A DNA stretch of 64,000 nucleotides, taken from Propionispora vibrioides. GTDB lineage: Bacteria; Bacillota; Negativicutes; Propionisporales; Propionisporaceae. Numbering within the stretch: position 1 is the stretch's first letter; each line of letters begins with the position of its first letter. Location of the stretch: NCBI RefSeq assembly GCF_900110485.1, contig NZ_FODY01000001.1, positions 124,001 to 188,000 on the forward strand. Direction: 5' to 3'. Shown one piece after another: positions 17,238-27,262 of the stretch. The notes beneath the pieces were generated by a model. The model had not been told where the DNA came from and made no database searches. It saw nothing but the letters and a program-made list of their open reading frames with translations. The position numbers and the translations under genes were made by a program.

Positions 17238-18569
17238 CTACCTTACTCTCTTCATTCGTGCAATAAAAAATCCATCCACCTGATCCCGCTGCGGCCACAA
17301 CTGAACGGTTTCCTGATCGCCGTGGGGCTGCGGTAAATATTTTCCTGTTTTTTCAAGTACAAATTCCGGATGGCTCCGCAAAAAGGCGTCGACGACTTGC
17401 GTATTTTCTTCCGGTTCGGTAGTACAGGTACTGTAAACCAATATCCCAGCCGCCTTCACACAACAAGCGGCGCTATGCAATATCTGCAATTGCAGTTCAG
17501 GCAATTTCCTGAACATGACCGGGCTTTTTCGCCATCTGGCATCAGGTTTGCGGCGCAAAACCCCCAGTCCGGAACAGGGAGCATCCACCAATACACGGTC
17601 GGCCTGTCCGGCATACAAGTCTCCAATCTTTGTGGCATCCAACACCTTGGTTTCTATCATGCCAATACCCAGCCGCGCTGCATTTTCCTCTACCAGGGCC
17701 AGCTTGTGCTCATGCACATCCGCCGCTACAATACGTCCCTGATTACTCATCAGTGCTGCCATATGGGTACTTTTCCCCCCCGGTGCACTGCAAACATCCA
17801 AAATAAACTCACCGGCCTGCGGTGCCACTACATGGGCTACCAGCATGGAGCTTTCATCCTGGATCTGAAACAAGCCCTGTTGCAGGGACTGCAGTGAACC
17901 GAGCGCAGGAAATCCATAGCAAAGAATCCCTTCCGGCGTCCACTGAGAAGCTTCACATTCCACCCCTTCTTCCGCCAGAACAGCCAGCAGTTTATCGCGG
18001 CTTATTTTCAATGTATTTGTCCGCAGTGACAAAGGCGGGGTAGCATTGTTAATTCGACATAGCGCCTCAGCCTCCTCCGGGCCAAGACGTTCAATCCAAC
18101 GTTTTACAATCCAATCGGGATGAAAATACCGCAACGCCAGAGAGCGCACCGGATCGTCCTGCATAGCCGGATACACCACTTTCTCAGGATTCCTCGCGGC
18201 ATTTCTTAGGACTGCATTAACAAACTTGACAGTGCCTGCATGACCATATTTTTTAGTTAACTCCACCGCCTGGTTACAGGCTGCCGAGTCAGGAACCTTG
18301 GAAAGGAAAAATAACTGGTACACGCCCAGACGCAGAATATTACGGATAACAGGAGCTACCTTCTTCAGGGAACGGCTGAGATAATGTTCAAGAATCCAGT
18401 CCAGTGTGGCTCCCGCTTTCACAGTTCCGTAAACCAGTTCGGTCACAAAGCGGCGGTCCTGGTCGGAAAGTTGCTGCGCACCCAGTTCTTTTGCCAGAGC
18501 AATATTAGCATACGCAGCATTGGTATCAATCGTATTGATAATTTTTAGTGCGACTTCTCTTGCATTCAA
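17238..18569 (-). CDS. rsmB: 16S rRNA cytosine-967 C5-methyltransferase RsmB
   Basis: About 443 residues with an N-terminal NusB-like RNA-binding domain (about 1-140) and a C-terminal methyltransferase. The SAM site is visible as DVCSAPGGKSTHMA, the first cysteine motif as DAPCSGLGVLRRKPD, and the catalytic cysteine in YSTCTTEPEEN. The start is taken as TTG 18569, giving the typical MNAREVALK opening, with GGTGAT a few nt upstream; GTG codons up to 18581 are possible. The stop abuts the rlmN ribosome-binding region. Confidence 0.95.
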   Translation of the reverse strand: MNAREVALKIINTIDTNAAYANIALAKELGAQQLSDQDRRFVTELVYGTVKAGATLDWILEHYLSRSLKKVAPVIRNILRLGVYQLFFLSKVPDSAACNQAVELTKKYGHAGTVKFVNAVLRNAARNPEKVVYPAMQDDPVRSLALRYFHPDWIVKRWIERLGPEEAEALCRINNATPPLSLRTNTLKISRDKLLAVLAEEGVECEASQWTPEGILCYGFPALGSLQSLQQGLFQIQDESSMLVAHVVAPQAGEFILDVCSAPGGKSTHMAALMSNQGRIVAADVHEHKLALVEENAARLGIGMIETKVLDATKIGDLYAGQADRVLVDAPCSGLGVLRRKPDARWRKSPVMFRKLPELQLQILHSAACCVKAAGILVYSTCTTEPEENTQVVDAFLRSHPEFVLEKTGKYLPQPHGDQETVQLWPQRDQVDGFFIARMKRVR

Positions 18570-18608
18570 TTGTATCACCACTTTTAACGAATTAACTATT
18601 ATTTATTC

Positions 18609-19370
18609 TTACGCGATAAAGCTGAGGAGCGCTTCTTCCACTTCCGCCACATTAATTCGCGTATTGCAGCAGGGTCCGCAGGGACGCTGATTCAAAATCC
18701 CGATAACCGGCAGCGGAAACACATCCTGAATTCCGCTTGTCAGATCCCGTTCACAGGCGATTGCCAGCACGGCCTGGGGACGCAAAGTTTTTATAACTTT
18801 TCTCGCCAGCGTCCCGCCGGTAACAACAGCCACATGAACCCCATATTTTTCTTGCAGCCTGAGCAAATCACCGACCTGGCACATACCACAGGAACGGCAA
18901 TTGGCTACATCACGGGTTATCTTATGCGGGCAAGACTCTTGTTGAATACAATGCGGCGTAAGGATGAGCAGCCGTTCCGGCTTGACCCGTATATGTTTTT
19001 TCTTGATTAAATAATTGCTGACTTCAATGAAGGAACGTTCCACCCGCTCTTTTTCAAAATCCAGCAATTTCCCGATGCGAATGGCAACAGGAAACAACAG
19101 ATTGATCGCCGACCAGGCGTATCCCTGAAAAATGGACAACGTCGGCAGGCCCAGAATAGCCAAAATAATGCCGCCTACTCCACAGGCAACCAGGAAGATG
19201 GCAAGAGCCAGCAAGCCACCGAGAATAACGGGCAAATGTTCACTGATGAGAGCCAGTCCCGGAAAACTAACCATCCATAACCCATAAATAGATAAAGCGG
19301 CAACTAGCAAGCTGGCAAGAATAAGCGCCAGAAAAAGACGTTTTTTAGGACGAGGAATGACCCCGATCAT
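18609..19370 (-). CDS. DUF116 family membrane protein
   Basis: About 253 residues. The N-terminal third holds two or three membrane helices (about 13-35, 48-75). The rest is a cytoplasmic cysteine-rich domain with the DUF116 pattern: CIQQESCPHKI, CRSCGMCQVGDL, a conserved IACERDL, and CGPCCNT near the end. The spacing suggests a metal or Fe-S site, but no function is established. Clostridial genomes often keep it between fmt and rsmB, as here. The ATG at 19370 fits the Shine-Dalgarno GGGGGTG better than GTG 19379. Confidence 0.88.
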   Translation of the reverse strand: MIGVIPRPKKRLFLALILASLLVAALSIYGLWMVSFPGLALISEHLPVILGGLLALAIFLVACGVGGIILAILGLPTLSIFQGYAWSAINLLFPVAIRIGKLLDFEKERVERSFIEVSNYLIKKKHIRVKPERLLILTPHCIQQESCPHKITRDVANCRSCGMCQVGDLLRLQEKYGVHVAVVTGGTLARKVIKTLRPQAVLAIACERDLTSGIQDVFPLPVIGILNQRPCGPCCNTRINVAEVEEALLSFIA

Positions 19371-19382
19371 AACCTTCACCCC

Positions 19383-20321
19383 CTACTCCATTTTTTCCCC
19401 TACGACGGGAGAGTATCCGGTAATATATTCACGACTGTTCATGCGTCGCTTACTTTCAGGCTGTAATTCATAAATTTCCAGCGTACCTTTTCCGGTTTCA
19501 ACAACAAAAGAATCTTCGTTAATCTTACTGATCCGCCCCGGTTGTCCGCTAAAATTACCGTCCACAACTTGAGTCCGCCAAATTTTCACTAGCTTTCCCC
19601 GATGGAAAGCAAAGGATCCCGGCCAGGGATTTAACCCTCTGACCAAGTTGTGAATATCCTCTGCCGGACAGGTCCAGTCAATCCTTTCGGTTTGCCGCGA
19701 AAGCATCGGCGCATAGGTCGCTTTCGCATGGTCCTGCGAGATACGGGGAGCTTTATTTTCCGTCAGCAACTGAACAGACTTGGCTAACAAAGCGGCCCCG
19801 ACATGTTTAAGTTTCTCGTATAACTGTCCGGTTGTCTCTTCTGTTCCAATCACTACTTCTTCTTTAAGTAACATATCCCCGGTGTCCATTCCCTCATCCA
19901 TATACATGGTGGTAACACCCGACTTATTTTCCCCGTTGATGACCACCCAGTGAATGGGCGCCGCTCCCCGGTAATAGGGCAATAAAGAAGCATGCACATT
20001 GATGCAGCCCAGCGGGGGCAACTTTAAAATAGCCGGTGACAAAAGCTGGCCAAAAGCAACTACAACAATCAGGTCCGGGTTCCAGGCTCTTAAAGCCGCT
20101 ACTGCTGCTTCCGTCTTGATTTTTTCCGGCTGAAATACCGGTATGCTGTGAGCCAGAGCTATTTCTTTTACCGGTGAAGCCGTAAATTTCTGCCCCCGGC
20201 CCTTCGGTCTGTCCGGCTGGGTAACCACCCCGACCACTTCATGAGGCCCGCTCAGTAATGTTTCCAAACAGGGCACAGCAAAATCAGGCGTTCCCATAAA
20301 AACAATACGCAGCTTGGTCAT
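19383..20321 (-). CDS. fmt: Methionyl-tRNA formyltransferase
   Basis: Formylates initiator Met-tRNA. About 312 residues. The N-terminal transferase domain opens RIVFMGTPDFAV, has the folate site with NVHASLLPYYRGAAPI (about 110-125), and the C-terminal tRNA-binding OB domain starts near residue 205 (RGLNPWPGSF). The ATG overlaps the def stop as TGATG. It pairs with def, the enzyme that later removes the formyl group. Confidence 0.97.
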   Translation of the reverse strand: MTKLRIVFMGTPDFAVPCLETLLSGPHEVVGVVTQPDRPKGRGQKFTASPVKEIALAHSIPVFQPEKIKTEAAVAALRAWNPDLIVVVAFGQLLSPAILKLPPLGCINVHASLLPYYRGAAPIHWVVINGENKSGVTTMYMDEGMDTGDMLLKEEVVIGTEETTGQLYEKLKHVGAALLAKSVQLLTENKAPRISQDHAKATYAPMLSRQTERIDWTCPAEDIHNLVRGLNPWPGSFAFHRGKLVKIWRTQVVDGNFSGQPGRISKINEDSFVVETGKGTLEIYELQPESKRRMNSREYITGYSPVVGEKME

Positions 20322-20779
20322 CACTTTTGCCCCTTATAAATGGTCTTTGCCCGTTCAATAAACAGCACGCCTTCCAGATGATCAATTTCATGCTGCAATG
20401 CTCTGGCAAAAAAACCGTTCCCTGTAATGGTAACAGTCTTGCCATGACGGTTGAGTCCCTCCACAGTAACCTTGGCATAACGTTCCACTTCGCCAAATAC
20501 CCCGGGAATACTTAAACAGCCTTCAGTGCCAACCTCCAGATCCTCGTGACTGATAATAACCGGATTGATCAGTTCGACCAAACCTTCGCCAATGTCGACA
20601 ATAATAACTCTGAGTGATATGCCCACCTGCGGCGCTGCCAGGCCAACCCCATCGGCCGAATACATGGTATCCGCCATATTATCCAGCAATTGTTTAATCT
20701 TACGATCTATTTTAACAACCGGTTCCGCATGTTGTTTCAACACTTCGTCGCCGGCTTTTTTTATATCCAATATTGCCAT
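20321..20779 (-). CDS. def: Peptide deformylase
   Basis: Removes the formyl group from new proteins. The 152 residues carry the three metal-site motifs: GVGLAAPQ (44-51), EGCLS (86-90, metal cysteine 88) and QHEIDH (129-134). The short C-terminus indicates the type 1 form usual for this size. GGGGAGG precedes the ATG. It overlaps fmt by one base. The 111 nt between priA and def have no clear terminator. Confidence 0.97.
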   Translation of the reverse strand: MAILDIKKAGDEVLKQHAEPVVKIDRKIKQLLDNMADTMYSADGVGLAAPQVGISLRVIIVDIGEGLVELINPVIISHEDLEVGTEGCLSIPGVFGEVERYAKVTVEGLNRHGKTVTITGNGFFARALQHEIDHLEGVLFIERAKTIYKGQK

Positions 20780-20890
20780 GATGCATCCTCCCCATTTTAT
20801 TGACTTTAACTGTCCATATTATGTCCAAATTCTAACACAAAAGTTTACGAAAATCTATGAGTTACCTAATGACTTTCCAGGTTTCGCCTC

Positions 20891-23320
20891 TTACAGTATA
20901 TTCAAGGGTTCAATATCCAGCAGGACATCACTGCGGCTATTCAGCTTTAGTGCCACTATCTGAGACTTTATATTAGTCAGTTCCTTCGATTTTATTAAAA
21001 TATTAACGCGGTAGGAATTGTTAATTTTCGCAATAGGCGCAGCAAAAGGTCCTATAATTTCTGTTTGGCGGTCATGCTGCAGTTCTTTTCCCAATTGCCG
21101 GACAATCTGCTCAGCCTGACTGCGGGCCTGGTTTTCATCAGAAGAGTAGACGGTAAGTTTGAGCAACTCGCTAAAAGGTGGATACTGCAGGCTTTTTCTG
21201 GCCTCAATCTCCTGCCTGTAAAAAACTTCGTAATTATGGGACGAACTGGCCATAATGGCATAATGCTCCGGATTATACGTTTGAATAACCACCTGCCCGG
21301 CTTTATCGCCCCGGCCGGCGCGTCCTGCGGCTTGGGTCAGCAGGGAAAAGGTTCGTTCGGCGGAGCGAAAGTCAGGCAAATTCAAAGCTGAATCGGCTGA
21401 TATAATGCCCACGGCAGTCACGTTTTTTATGTCGTGACCTTTGGCAACCATTTGTGTTCCTAATAAGATATCATATTCTCCCCGTGAGAATGACGCTATA
21501 ATCCGGTCATGAGCCATTTTTCTGCTGGTAGAATCCTGATCCATACGGATGACCCGGGCCTGAGGAAAGATTTTCCCCAGTTCTTCCTCCAGTTTTTGGG
21601 TGCCTGTGCCAAAATAGCGGATATACCGGCTTGCACAGACAGGACAAATATCCGGTGCCGGACAGCTAGCCTGGCAGTAATGGCAGCGCAGCATATTGCT
21701 GGAATTATGATATACCATGGAAACGCTGCAGTGCTTGCATTTTATGATATGGCCGCATTCACGGCATAAGACAAAGGTCGCATAACCCCGGCGGTTGAGC
21801 AAAATAATAGCCTGTTCCTGCCGGCGCAGCGTATCGGCCAACAATTGCTGCAACGGTGCTGAAATGACACTGCGTCGTCCCTGGGCTAATTCCTCCCGCA
21901 TGTCGACAATCCGTACATCCGGTAAGAGAGAATGATCGATTCTCTTATCCAGGGTAAGCAATACGTGCCTGCCCTGCTGAGCTGCGTAATAGGTTTCCAA
22001 CGAAGGTGTCGCGCTGCCTAACAGCAGCACAGCTCCTTCCAATTCAGTCCGTTTAGCGGCCACTTGCCGGGTATGATAATGGGGCTGCTCTTCCTGCTTG
22101 TAAGTAAATTCGTGTTCTTCATCAATGACGATAATACCTAAACGGGTTACCGGGGAGAAGACTGCCGACCGGGCGCCAATCACAATACCGGCGCTTTCCT
22201 CTTGCAGACGCTGCCAGGCGTCATGCCGTTCCCCGATTGACAGCTTACTGTGCATTACCACCACATCTTCACCAAACCGCTCCTTAAACCGAGACACGAT
22301 TTGGCTGGTCAAAGCAATCTCCGGCACCAGGACAATCGCCTGGCGATCTTGTTGCCGCACCGCGGCAACAGCTTCAATATATACTTGGGTTTTACCGCTT
22401 CCGGTGATTCCATGCAGCAAAAAAGAACGATATTGCTGCTCATCAATAGCAGGTATGATATGGTCAATGGTTTGCTGTTGCTCCGGTGTCAAACGGACAG
22501 TCTGCTGCCGGCGTCCCATGCCGGCATAGCTGTTGCGCAGCACCTGGTGCTTCACATTTTTCACCAGTCCGGCTTTTACCAGACGGTTAACCGTATCACG
22601 GGTAATCTGCCATGTACTTAGGTCACTATATTTTACTTCTTCTTTTTGCAGCAATAGAGCCAATAAGCGTTTTTGCGCCGGCTTACCGGCTAGCGTTTCC
22701 AGATAAGTCTCGGCCTCTTCCGGGGGAATTGCTAACCGTACACTGGTTGTAAACTGGGGCACCGCCCTCTTTTTCGCCGTCGTAGTGCGGACAATTAATT
22801 TATTAGCTAATAAATCGTTCAGTGCGGCCTCCGTATAATCACCGAAGATTTTTTTCAACTTTGACAGGACCACCTGTTCATGTGTTTTCAGATAGTCATA
22901 GACCGCTTGCGGCTGAAGCGGCAAGCGGGACAGTATTTGTTCCACGACCGCTTGCTCCAGGTCGGGAGTTATGCCGAACTGCTTTTCACTTTTTATGCCG
23001 GTTTTTCCCGGAATGAAAAGACGCATAGCCTCGGCTAAGGTACAAAGATAATGCTCGCTGATCCACTTGGCTGTTTGCAGCATGCTGTCACTAAACCAAG
23101 CTTGGCTGTCCAATACATCAATAATCGGTTTTACTTCATATTCAGACGAGGTTTCCTCTGACAGAGCGACAATAAAGCCTTCATAGGTTCTGCTCCCGAA
23201 AGGCACTACCACCCGCCAGCCGATATCAAGAAAATGCAACGTTTCCGGAATCGCATAGGAAAAAACTTTATCTATATTGCGGGCAGGTAAATTAACACAC
23301 ACTTGAGCTATGCGATTCAT
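20891..23320 (-). CDS. priA: Primosomal replication restart helicase PriA
   Basis: Reloads the replicative helicase at stalled forks. About 809 residues. After the N-terminal DNA-binding domain come Walker A GITGSGKT, DEEH motif II, and the paired zinc clusters starting CRECGHIIKCKHC and CHYCQASCPAPDICPVC. The helicase C-domain has GTQMVAKGHD and QAAGRAGRG. The frame is open to 23356, but the family opening MNRIAQV at 23320 is preceded by AAAGGGAT and is preferred. Confidence 0.96.
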   Translation of the reverse strand: MNRIAQVCVNLPARNIDKVFSYAIPETLHFLDIGWRVVVPFGSRTYEGFIVALSEETSSEYEVKPIIDVLDSQAWFSDSMLQTAKWISEHYLCTLAEAMRLFIPGKTGIKSEKQFGITPDLEQAVVEQILSRLPLQPQAVYDYLKTHEQVVLSKLKKIFGDYTEAALNDLLANKLIVRTTTAKKRAVPQFTTSVRLAIPPEEAETYLETLAGKPAQKRLLALLLQKEEVKYSDLSTWQITRDTVNRLVKAGLVKNVKHQVLRNSYAGMGRRQQTVRLTPEQQQTIDHIIPAIDEQQYRSFLLHGITGSGKTQVYIEAVAAVRQQDRQAIVLVPEIALTSQIVSRFKERFGEDVVVMHSKLSIGERHDAWQRLQEESAGIVIGARSAVFSPVTRLGIIVIDEEHEFTYKQEEQPHYHTRQVAAKRTELEGAVLLLGSATPSLETYYAAQQGRHVLLTLDKRIDHSLLPDVRIVDMREELAQGRRSVISAPLQQLLADTLRRQEQAIILLNRRGYATFVLCRECGHIIKCKHCSVSMVYHNSSNMLRCHYCQASCPAPDICPVCASRYIRYFGTGTQKLEEELGKIFPQARVIRMDQDSTSRKMAHDRIIASFSRGEYDILLGTQMVAKGHDIKNVTAVGIISADSALNLPDFRSAERTFSLLTQAAGRAGRGDKAGQVVIQTYNPEHYAIMASSSHNYEVFYRQEIEARKSLQYPPFSELLKLTVYSSDENQARSQAEQIVRQLGKELQHDRQTEIIGPFAAPIAKINNSYRVNILIKSKELTNIKSQIVALKLNSRSDVLLDIEPLNIL

Positions 23321-23337
23321 CAGTATCCCTTTCATAC

Positions 23338-23370
23338 AAAGAGAGGACTTTACCAAGTCCTCTCCGAGAT
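23338..23370 (-). other. Hairpin between metK and priA
   Basis: GAGAGGACTT, short loop, AAGTCCTCTC is a perfect 10-bp stem. It overlaps the 5' part of the longer priA frame. On the minus strand only CTTTG follows, so termination would be weak. It may reduce read-through or protect a processed end. Confidence 0.4.
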
Positions 23371-23430
23371 TTTAAAGCAGGCATATTTTCTATCGTGGTG
23401 ATACTCTGATTCTTACAGACAGTTGCCGAC

Positions 23431-24624
23431 CTACTGAGTTATCTGAGCAGCCTGGCGTAAAACTGCTGCCTTATCCGTCCGTTCCCAGGGTAAGTCAACA
23501 TCGGTACGGCCAAAATGACCGTAAGCCGCCGTTTGGCGATAAATTGGCCGGCGTAAATCCAGGGTATTAATAATTCCTGCCGGACGAAGGTCAAAGTGTT
23601 TTTCAATCAATTTGACAATAACAGTCTCATCGATCTTAGCCGTGCCGAAGGTTTCCACCATAATAGAGACCGGATGGGCAATACCAATAGCATAAGCCAA
23701 TTGAATTTCGCACTTATCGGCCAAACCGGCTGCCACCACATTTTTGGCTACATAGCGGGCTGCATACGCCGCGGAACGGTCTACCTTCGTGGGGTCCTTA
23801 CCGGAAAAAGCGCCGCCGCCATGACGGGCCATCCCGCCGTAAGTATCAACGATGATCTTCCGTCCGGTTAAACCGGCGTCACCCTGGGGTCCGCCTACCA
23901 CGAAACGGCCTGTCGGATTGATATAATATTTTGTTTCCCCATCCAGCAGATGATCGGGAACGATTGGTCTAATAACCTTTTCCAAAACATCCCGTTCAAT
24001 CGTGGCGCCATCCACTTCCGGGCCATGTTGTGTAGAAATAACGATAGTGTCCACCCGCACCGGCTTACCATCTTCATATTCCACAGTAACCTGGGTTTTC
24101 CCATCAGGACGCAGATAATCGACTTCCCCGCTCTTACGGATGTCGGTTAACCTTTTGGCCAGTTTATGAGCTAAGGAAATCGGAAGAGGCATATATTCTT
24201 CCGTTTCGTTGGTTGCATAACCAAACATCATGCCCTGATCGCCGGCACCAATGGCATCAATATTGTCCATTTCACCTTTCTTTGCCTCCAGCGCCTTATC
24301 TACACCTAAAGCTATGTCCGGCGACTGTTCGTCGATGGATATGGATACACCGCAGGTATCTCCGTCAAACCCAAATTTGGCACGGGTATAACCAATATCT
24401 TTAATTGCTTCGCGGACAATCTTAGGAATCTCCACATAACATTTGGTTGTAATTTCACCGGCCACATGGACCTGCCCGGTAGTAACCAGCGTTTCACAGG
24501 CAACTCTCGCCGTCGGGTCCTGGGCAATAATCGCATCCAGAATACTGTCGGAAATCTGATCGGCAATCTTATCCGGATGTCCTTCCGTTACCGACTCTGA
24601 CGTAAACAATACACGCTTTCCCAT
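23431..24624 (-). CDS. metK: S-adenosylmethionine synthetase
   Basis: Makes SAM from methionine and ATP. The 397 residues carry [14 protein letters not shown] at the N-terminus, the [12 protein letters not shown] loop (about 117-128) and the [19 protein letters not shown] segment. It ends the SAM-I riboswitch-controlled transcript, so it is controlled by its own product. GGAGG precedes the ATG. Confidence 0.98.
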   Translation of the reverse strand: MGKRVLFTSESVTEGHPDKIADQISDSILDAIIAQDPTARVACETLVTTGQVHVAGEITTKCYVEIPKIVREAIKDIGYTRAKFGFDGDTCGVSISIDEQSPDIALGVDKALEAKKGEMDNIDAIGAGDQGMMFGYATNETEEYMPLPISLAHKLAKRLTDIRKSGEVDYLRPDGKTQVTVEYEDGKPVRVDTIVISTQHGPEVDGATIERDVLEKVIRPIVPDHLLDGETKYYINPTGRFVVGGPQGDAGLTGRKIIVDTYGGMARHGGGAFSGKDPTKVDRSAAYAARYVAKNVVAAGLADKCEIQLAYAIGIAHPVSIMVETFGTAKIDETVIVKLIEKHFDLRPAGIINTLDLRRPIYRQTAAYGHFGRTDVDLPWERTDKAAVLRQAAQITQ

Positions 24625-24651
24625 GCTAATACCTCCTTATAACAAACCAAT

Positions 24652-24677
24652 AAAAAAACTCTCCAAAACGGGAGAGT
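24652..24677 (-). terminator. SAM riboswitch expression-platform terminator
   Basis: ACTCTCC, loop, GGAGAGT followed by T6 on the minus strand, directly after the aptamer and 28 nt before metK. Confidence 0.9.
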
Positions 24678-24688
24678 AGCTACGTCAC

Positions 24689-24786
24689 TCCCATCTTGTG
24701 TAAAACACAGGATTTGGCACCTTTTTAGTCTAGCTAACGGTTGCCGCAGTTTCATCGGGCCAGTCCCTCAACCTGCTCTTGATGAG
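24689..24786 (-). promoter_or_regulatory. SAM-I riboswitch (S-box)
   Basis: The minus strand shows the S-box core in order: TCATCAAGAGCAGG, GAGGGACTGGCCCGATGAAA, CGGCAACC, AAGGTGCCAAATCCTG and a closing GATGGGAG that pairs with the opening strand. It controls metK through the terminator at 24652-24677. Confidence 0.97.
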
Positions 24787-24813
24787 TAAATCATATGTAT
24801 TTTCAACAAAATA

Positions 24814-24842
24814 ATTTTAAAATAGAAAAATAGAAAAAGCAA
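24814..24842 (-). promoter_or_regulatory. Promoter of the metK transcript
   Basis: TTGCTT (plus-strand 24837-24842), 17 bp, TAAAAT (24814-24819). It begins one base from the end of coaBC and would start transcription about 25 nt before the SAM aptamer. Confidence 0.6.
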
Positions 24843-26069
24843 CTATTTTTTTACTATTTGCTGAATTTTATCGAAAATGACATCGGCCAACTCCCGTTTC
24901 GTCATTTGAGCGATTTCCTCAATCCGTCCGTCCCGGTACAAAAGCTTCACGATATTCGTGTCTGCATTAAAGCCTGCGCCGGCCTGGGTAACATCGTTGG
25001 CAACAATCATATCCAGATTCTTTCTCATAAGTTTGTCGCCGGCATGCTCTAGCAGCGACTCCGTCTCAGCAGCAAAACCGATCAGAATCTGCTGGTTTTT
25101 ACGTTGTCCCAGTTCCAATAAAATATCAGGATTTTTTTCCAGGACTAAAGTAAGCGTATCGCCGGCTTTTTTTATCTTTTGCAGCGCCACCTGCTGAGGT
25201 TTATAATCAGCTACAGCCGCCGCTTTAATAACAATATCCGCCACCTGGTACTCAGCCAAAACAGCCTGACGCATTTCTGCCGCCGTCTCCACAGGCACAT
25301 AGGCTACACCCTCAGGCGGCTTCAATTTAGTGGGACCGGATATCAATGTCACTTGCGCGCCCCGTGCTTTTGCCGCTTCGGCCAGAGCATATCCCATTTT
25401 ACCGCTGGAGCGATTACCGATATAGCGTACAGGATCTAAGGGTTCTCTGGTTCCTCCTGCCGTAACGATGACCTTTCTCCCGACCAAATCATTTTTTTCA
25501 ACCGGATTTGCCGGGTTGGCAAGCTGCTTTTTCATAAAATCAACAATATAATCGACAATACAGGCCGGCTCAGGCAGCCTGCCCTGGCCTTCTACGCCGC
25601 AGGCCAGCATGCCGCTGGCCGGTTCGATAAAGGAATAGCCCAAAGCCGTAAGCTTGGCTATATTTTGCTGAACCAAAGGATTGTTGTACATATTGGTGTT
25701 CATAGCAGGTGCCATGATCACCGGCGCTTGCGTAGCCATAATGGTGGTAGAAAGCATATCATCCGCAATCCCATTGGCTACCTTGCCGATGATGTTCGCC
25801 GTGGCGGGCGCCACTACAAATAAATCAGCCGTGCTGGCTAACGCAATGTGTTCTACATTCCAGTGCTTGACTTCACTCCATAGATCAACAGCCACAGGGT
25901 TGCCGCTCAATTCCCGGAAGGTTAAGGGAGTCACAAACTCAGTGGCCGCTTTTGTCATGATCACATAGACGGTGGCACCGGCCTTTTTCAAACGGCTTAC
26001 CAATTCAACGGCTTTATAGGCGGCTATACCTCCGCTCACTCCCACTACTATGTTTTTCCCGTCAATCAT
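24843..26069 (-). CDS. coaBC: Bifunctional phosphopantothenoylcysteine decarboxylase / phosphopantothenate-cysteine ligase
   Basis: Two consecutive steps of coenzyme A synthesis. The N-terminal CoaC flavoprotein (about 1-185) has GGIAAYKA, PAMNTNMYNNP and the active cysteine in MLACG. The C-terminal CoaB domain (from about 190) has TAGGTREPLDPVRYI and KKNPDILLELG-type CTP site. It has 408 residues. It starts 10 nt after rpoZ in the yicC-remA-gmk-rpoZ-coaBC operon, a common Firmicute order. Confidence 0.97.
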   Translation of the reverse strand: MIDGKNIVVGVSGGIAAYKAVELVSRLKKAGATVYVIMTKAATEFVTPLTFRELSGNPVAVDLWSEVKHWNVEHIALASTADLFVVAPATANIIGKVANGIADDMLSTTIMATQAPVIMAPAMNTNMYNNPLVQQNIAKLTALGYSFIEPASGMLACGVEGQGRLPEPACIVDYIVDFMKKQLANPANPVEKNDLVGRKVIVTAGGTREPLDPVRYIGNRSSGKMGYALAEAAKARGAQVTLISGPTKLKPPEGVAYVPVETAAEMRQAVLAEYQVADIVIKAAAVADYKPQQVALQKIKKAGDTLTLVLEKNPDILLELGQRKNQQILIGFAAETESLLEHAGDKLMRKNLDMIVANDVTQAGAGFNADTNIVKLLYRDGRIEEIAQMTKRELADVIFDKIQQIVKK

Positions 26070-26079
26070 GGAGTGCCTC

Positions 26080-26286
26080 CTATTTTATGCCTGTTTTTGT
26101 TCTCTCATAGGAAATCTTGTCACTTGCGACTTCTTCCAGAGCAATGGTCACTTGTTTGTTGGATTTGCTGTCAACTAAAGCGTCTTCGCCGTCCATAATT
26201 TCACGGGCCCGTTTAGCCGCCAGCACCACCAGAGTGTATTTACTATCCACTTTACCTACCAAAACATCAAGTGAAGGATGAATCAT
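26080..26286 (-). CDS. rpoZ: RNA polymerase omega subunit
   Basis: A 68-residue protein with the omega helix pattern: LDVLVGKVDSKYTLVVLAAK, RAREI, then a run of residues ending in KQVTIALEEVASDKI. It supports assembly of the beta' subunit. GGAGGG is 8 nt before the ATG. It sits between gmk and coaBC as in many Firmicutes. Confidence 0.93.
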   Translation of the reverse strand: MIHPSLDVLVGKVDSKYTLVVLAAKRAREIMDGEDALVDSKSNKQVTIALEEVASDKISYERTKTGIK

Positions 26287-26310
26287 CAGGTTTTCCCTCC
26301 GTTAGTATAT

Positions 26311-26934
26311 TTACGATTCAGCTGTTTTACAGCAACACACGTCGTTAACCAACAGTGTATTGCGCTTTGCATTGCACTTTTCCGCCGTGATAATGGCGGA
26401 AATCTTGCGAACAGCTTCTTCTACCAAATCATTTACTACCACATAGTTATAGTGCTGCGCACAGTCAATCTCAAATGTGGCGCAACTGAGCCTGGTTTTT
26501 ATCGACTCCAGGCTATCGGTCCCCCGTTTATAAATACGGTTGGCCAATTCATTCAGGGAAGGAGGTATGATGTAAATAAAAACTCCTTCCGGAAATTTAT
26601 TTTTTATCTGCATAGCGCCCTGCGTATCAATCTCCAAAATAACATCCTTACCGTCGTTTAAAAGTTCCATAACATATTGGCGGGGCGTTCCGTAACAATT
26701 GCCATATACGTTGGCCCATTCCAGCAAATCATCCTTCGCTATCATTTCCTGAAACTCTTCCTGTGAAACAAACCAGTAGTTTGTACCGTGGACTTCTCCT
26801 GCGCGTGCCGCTCTCGTCGTCGCCGATACGGAATAATGCAAATTGGGATAGCTACGCAACAACTCTTTGCAAATTGTCCCTTTACCCGCTCCGGACGGAC
26901 CGGATAAAACAATTAAGATTCCTTGCTGCGTCAT
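26311..26934 (-). CDS. gmk: Guanylate kinase
   Basis: Phosphorylates GMP/dGMP. The P-loop GPSGAGKGT (about 12-20), the GMP-binding SVSATTRAARAGEVHG segment (about 37-52) and EIDTQGA (about 102-108) are all present. The 207-residue length is slightly long. The last 16 or so residues include CCC before the stop and do not look like the family's usual end. Confidence 0.96.
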   Translation of the reverse strand: MTQQGILIVLSGPSGAGKGTICKELLRSYPNLHYSVSATTRAARAGEVHGTNYWFVSQEEFQEMIAKDDLLEWANVYGNCYGTPRQYVMELLNDGKDVILEIDTQGAMQIKNKFPEGVFIYIIPPSLNELANRIYKRGTDSLESIKTRLSCATFEIDCAQHYNYVVVNDLVEEAVRKISAIITAEKCNAKRNTLLVNDVCCCKTAES

Positions 26935-26958
26935 AAAAAAGCTCCTTTCAACGTATAT

Positions 26959-27225
26959 CTATTCTGCACTTTCGTCGCTGGTATCTTTGCTGGCCAGACG
27001 GTGGGCTACCGTTTCCGGCTGAACCGCCGACAAAATAACATGGTCGCTGTCCGCAATGATAACCGCCCGGGTACGGCGTCCGTAAGTAGCGTCAATCAGC
27101 ATACCCCTGTCACGTGCTTCCTGGATGATACGTTTGATAGGAGCCGACTCGGGGCTTACAATGGACACAATCCGGTTAGCAGACACGATATTACCGAAGC
27201 CAATATTAATAAGTTTAATTTCCAT
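26959..27225 (-). CDS. remA: RemA/DUF370 extracellular matrix regulator family
   Basis: An 88-residue DNA-binding protein: [25 protein letters not shown], and [15 protein letters not shown] are the family core. The C-terminal 15 residues after AVQPET are variable. RemA activates matrix genes and osmoprotection in Bacillus; the regulon here is unknown. Its position between yicC and gmk is the conserved one. Confidence 0.94.
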   Translation of the reverse strand: MEIKLINIGFGNIVSANRIVSIVSPESAPIKRIIQEARDRGMLIDATYGRRTRAVIIADSDHVILSAVQPETVAHRLASKDTSDESAE

Positions 27226-27262
27226 AAGTTTAAATCCTCCTAAAATTATTTGTAATAAAGTT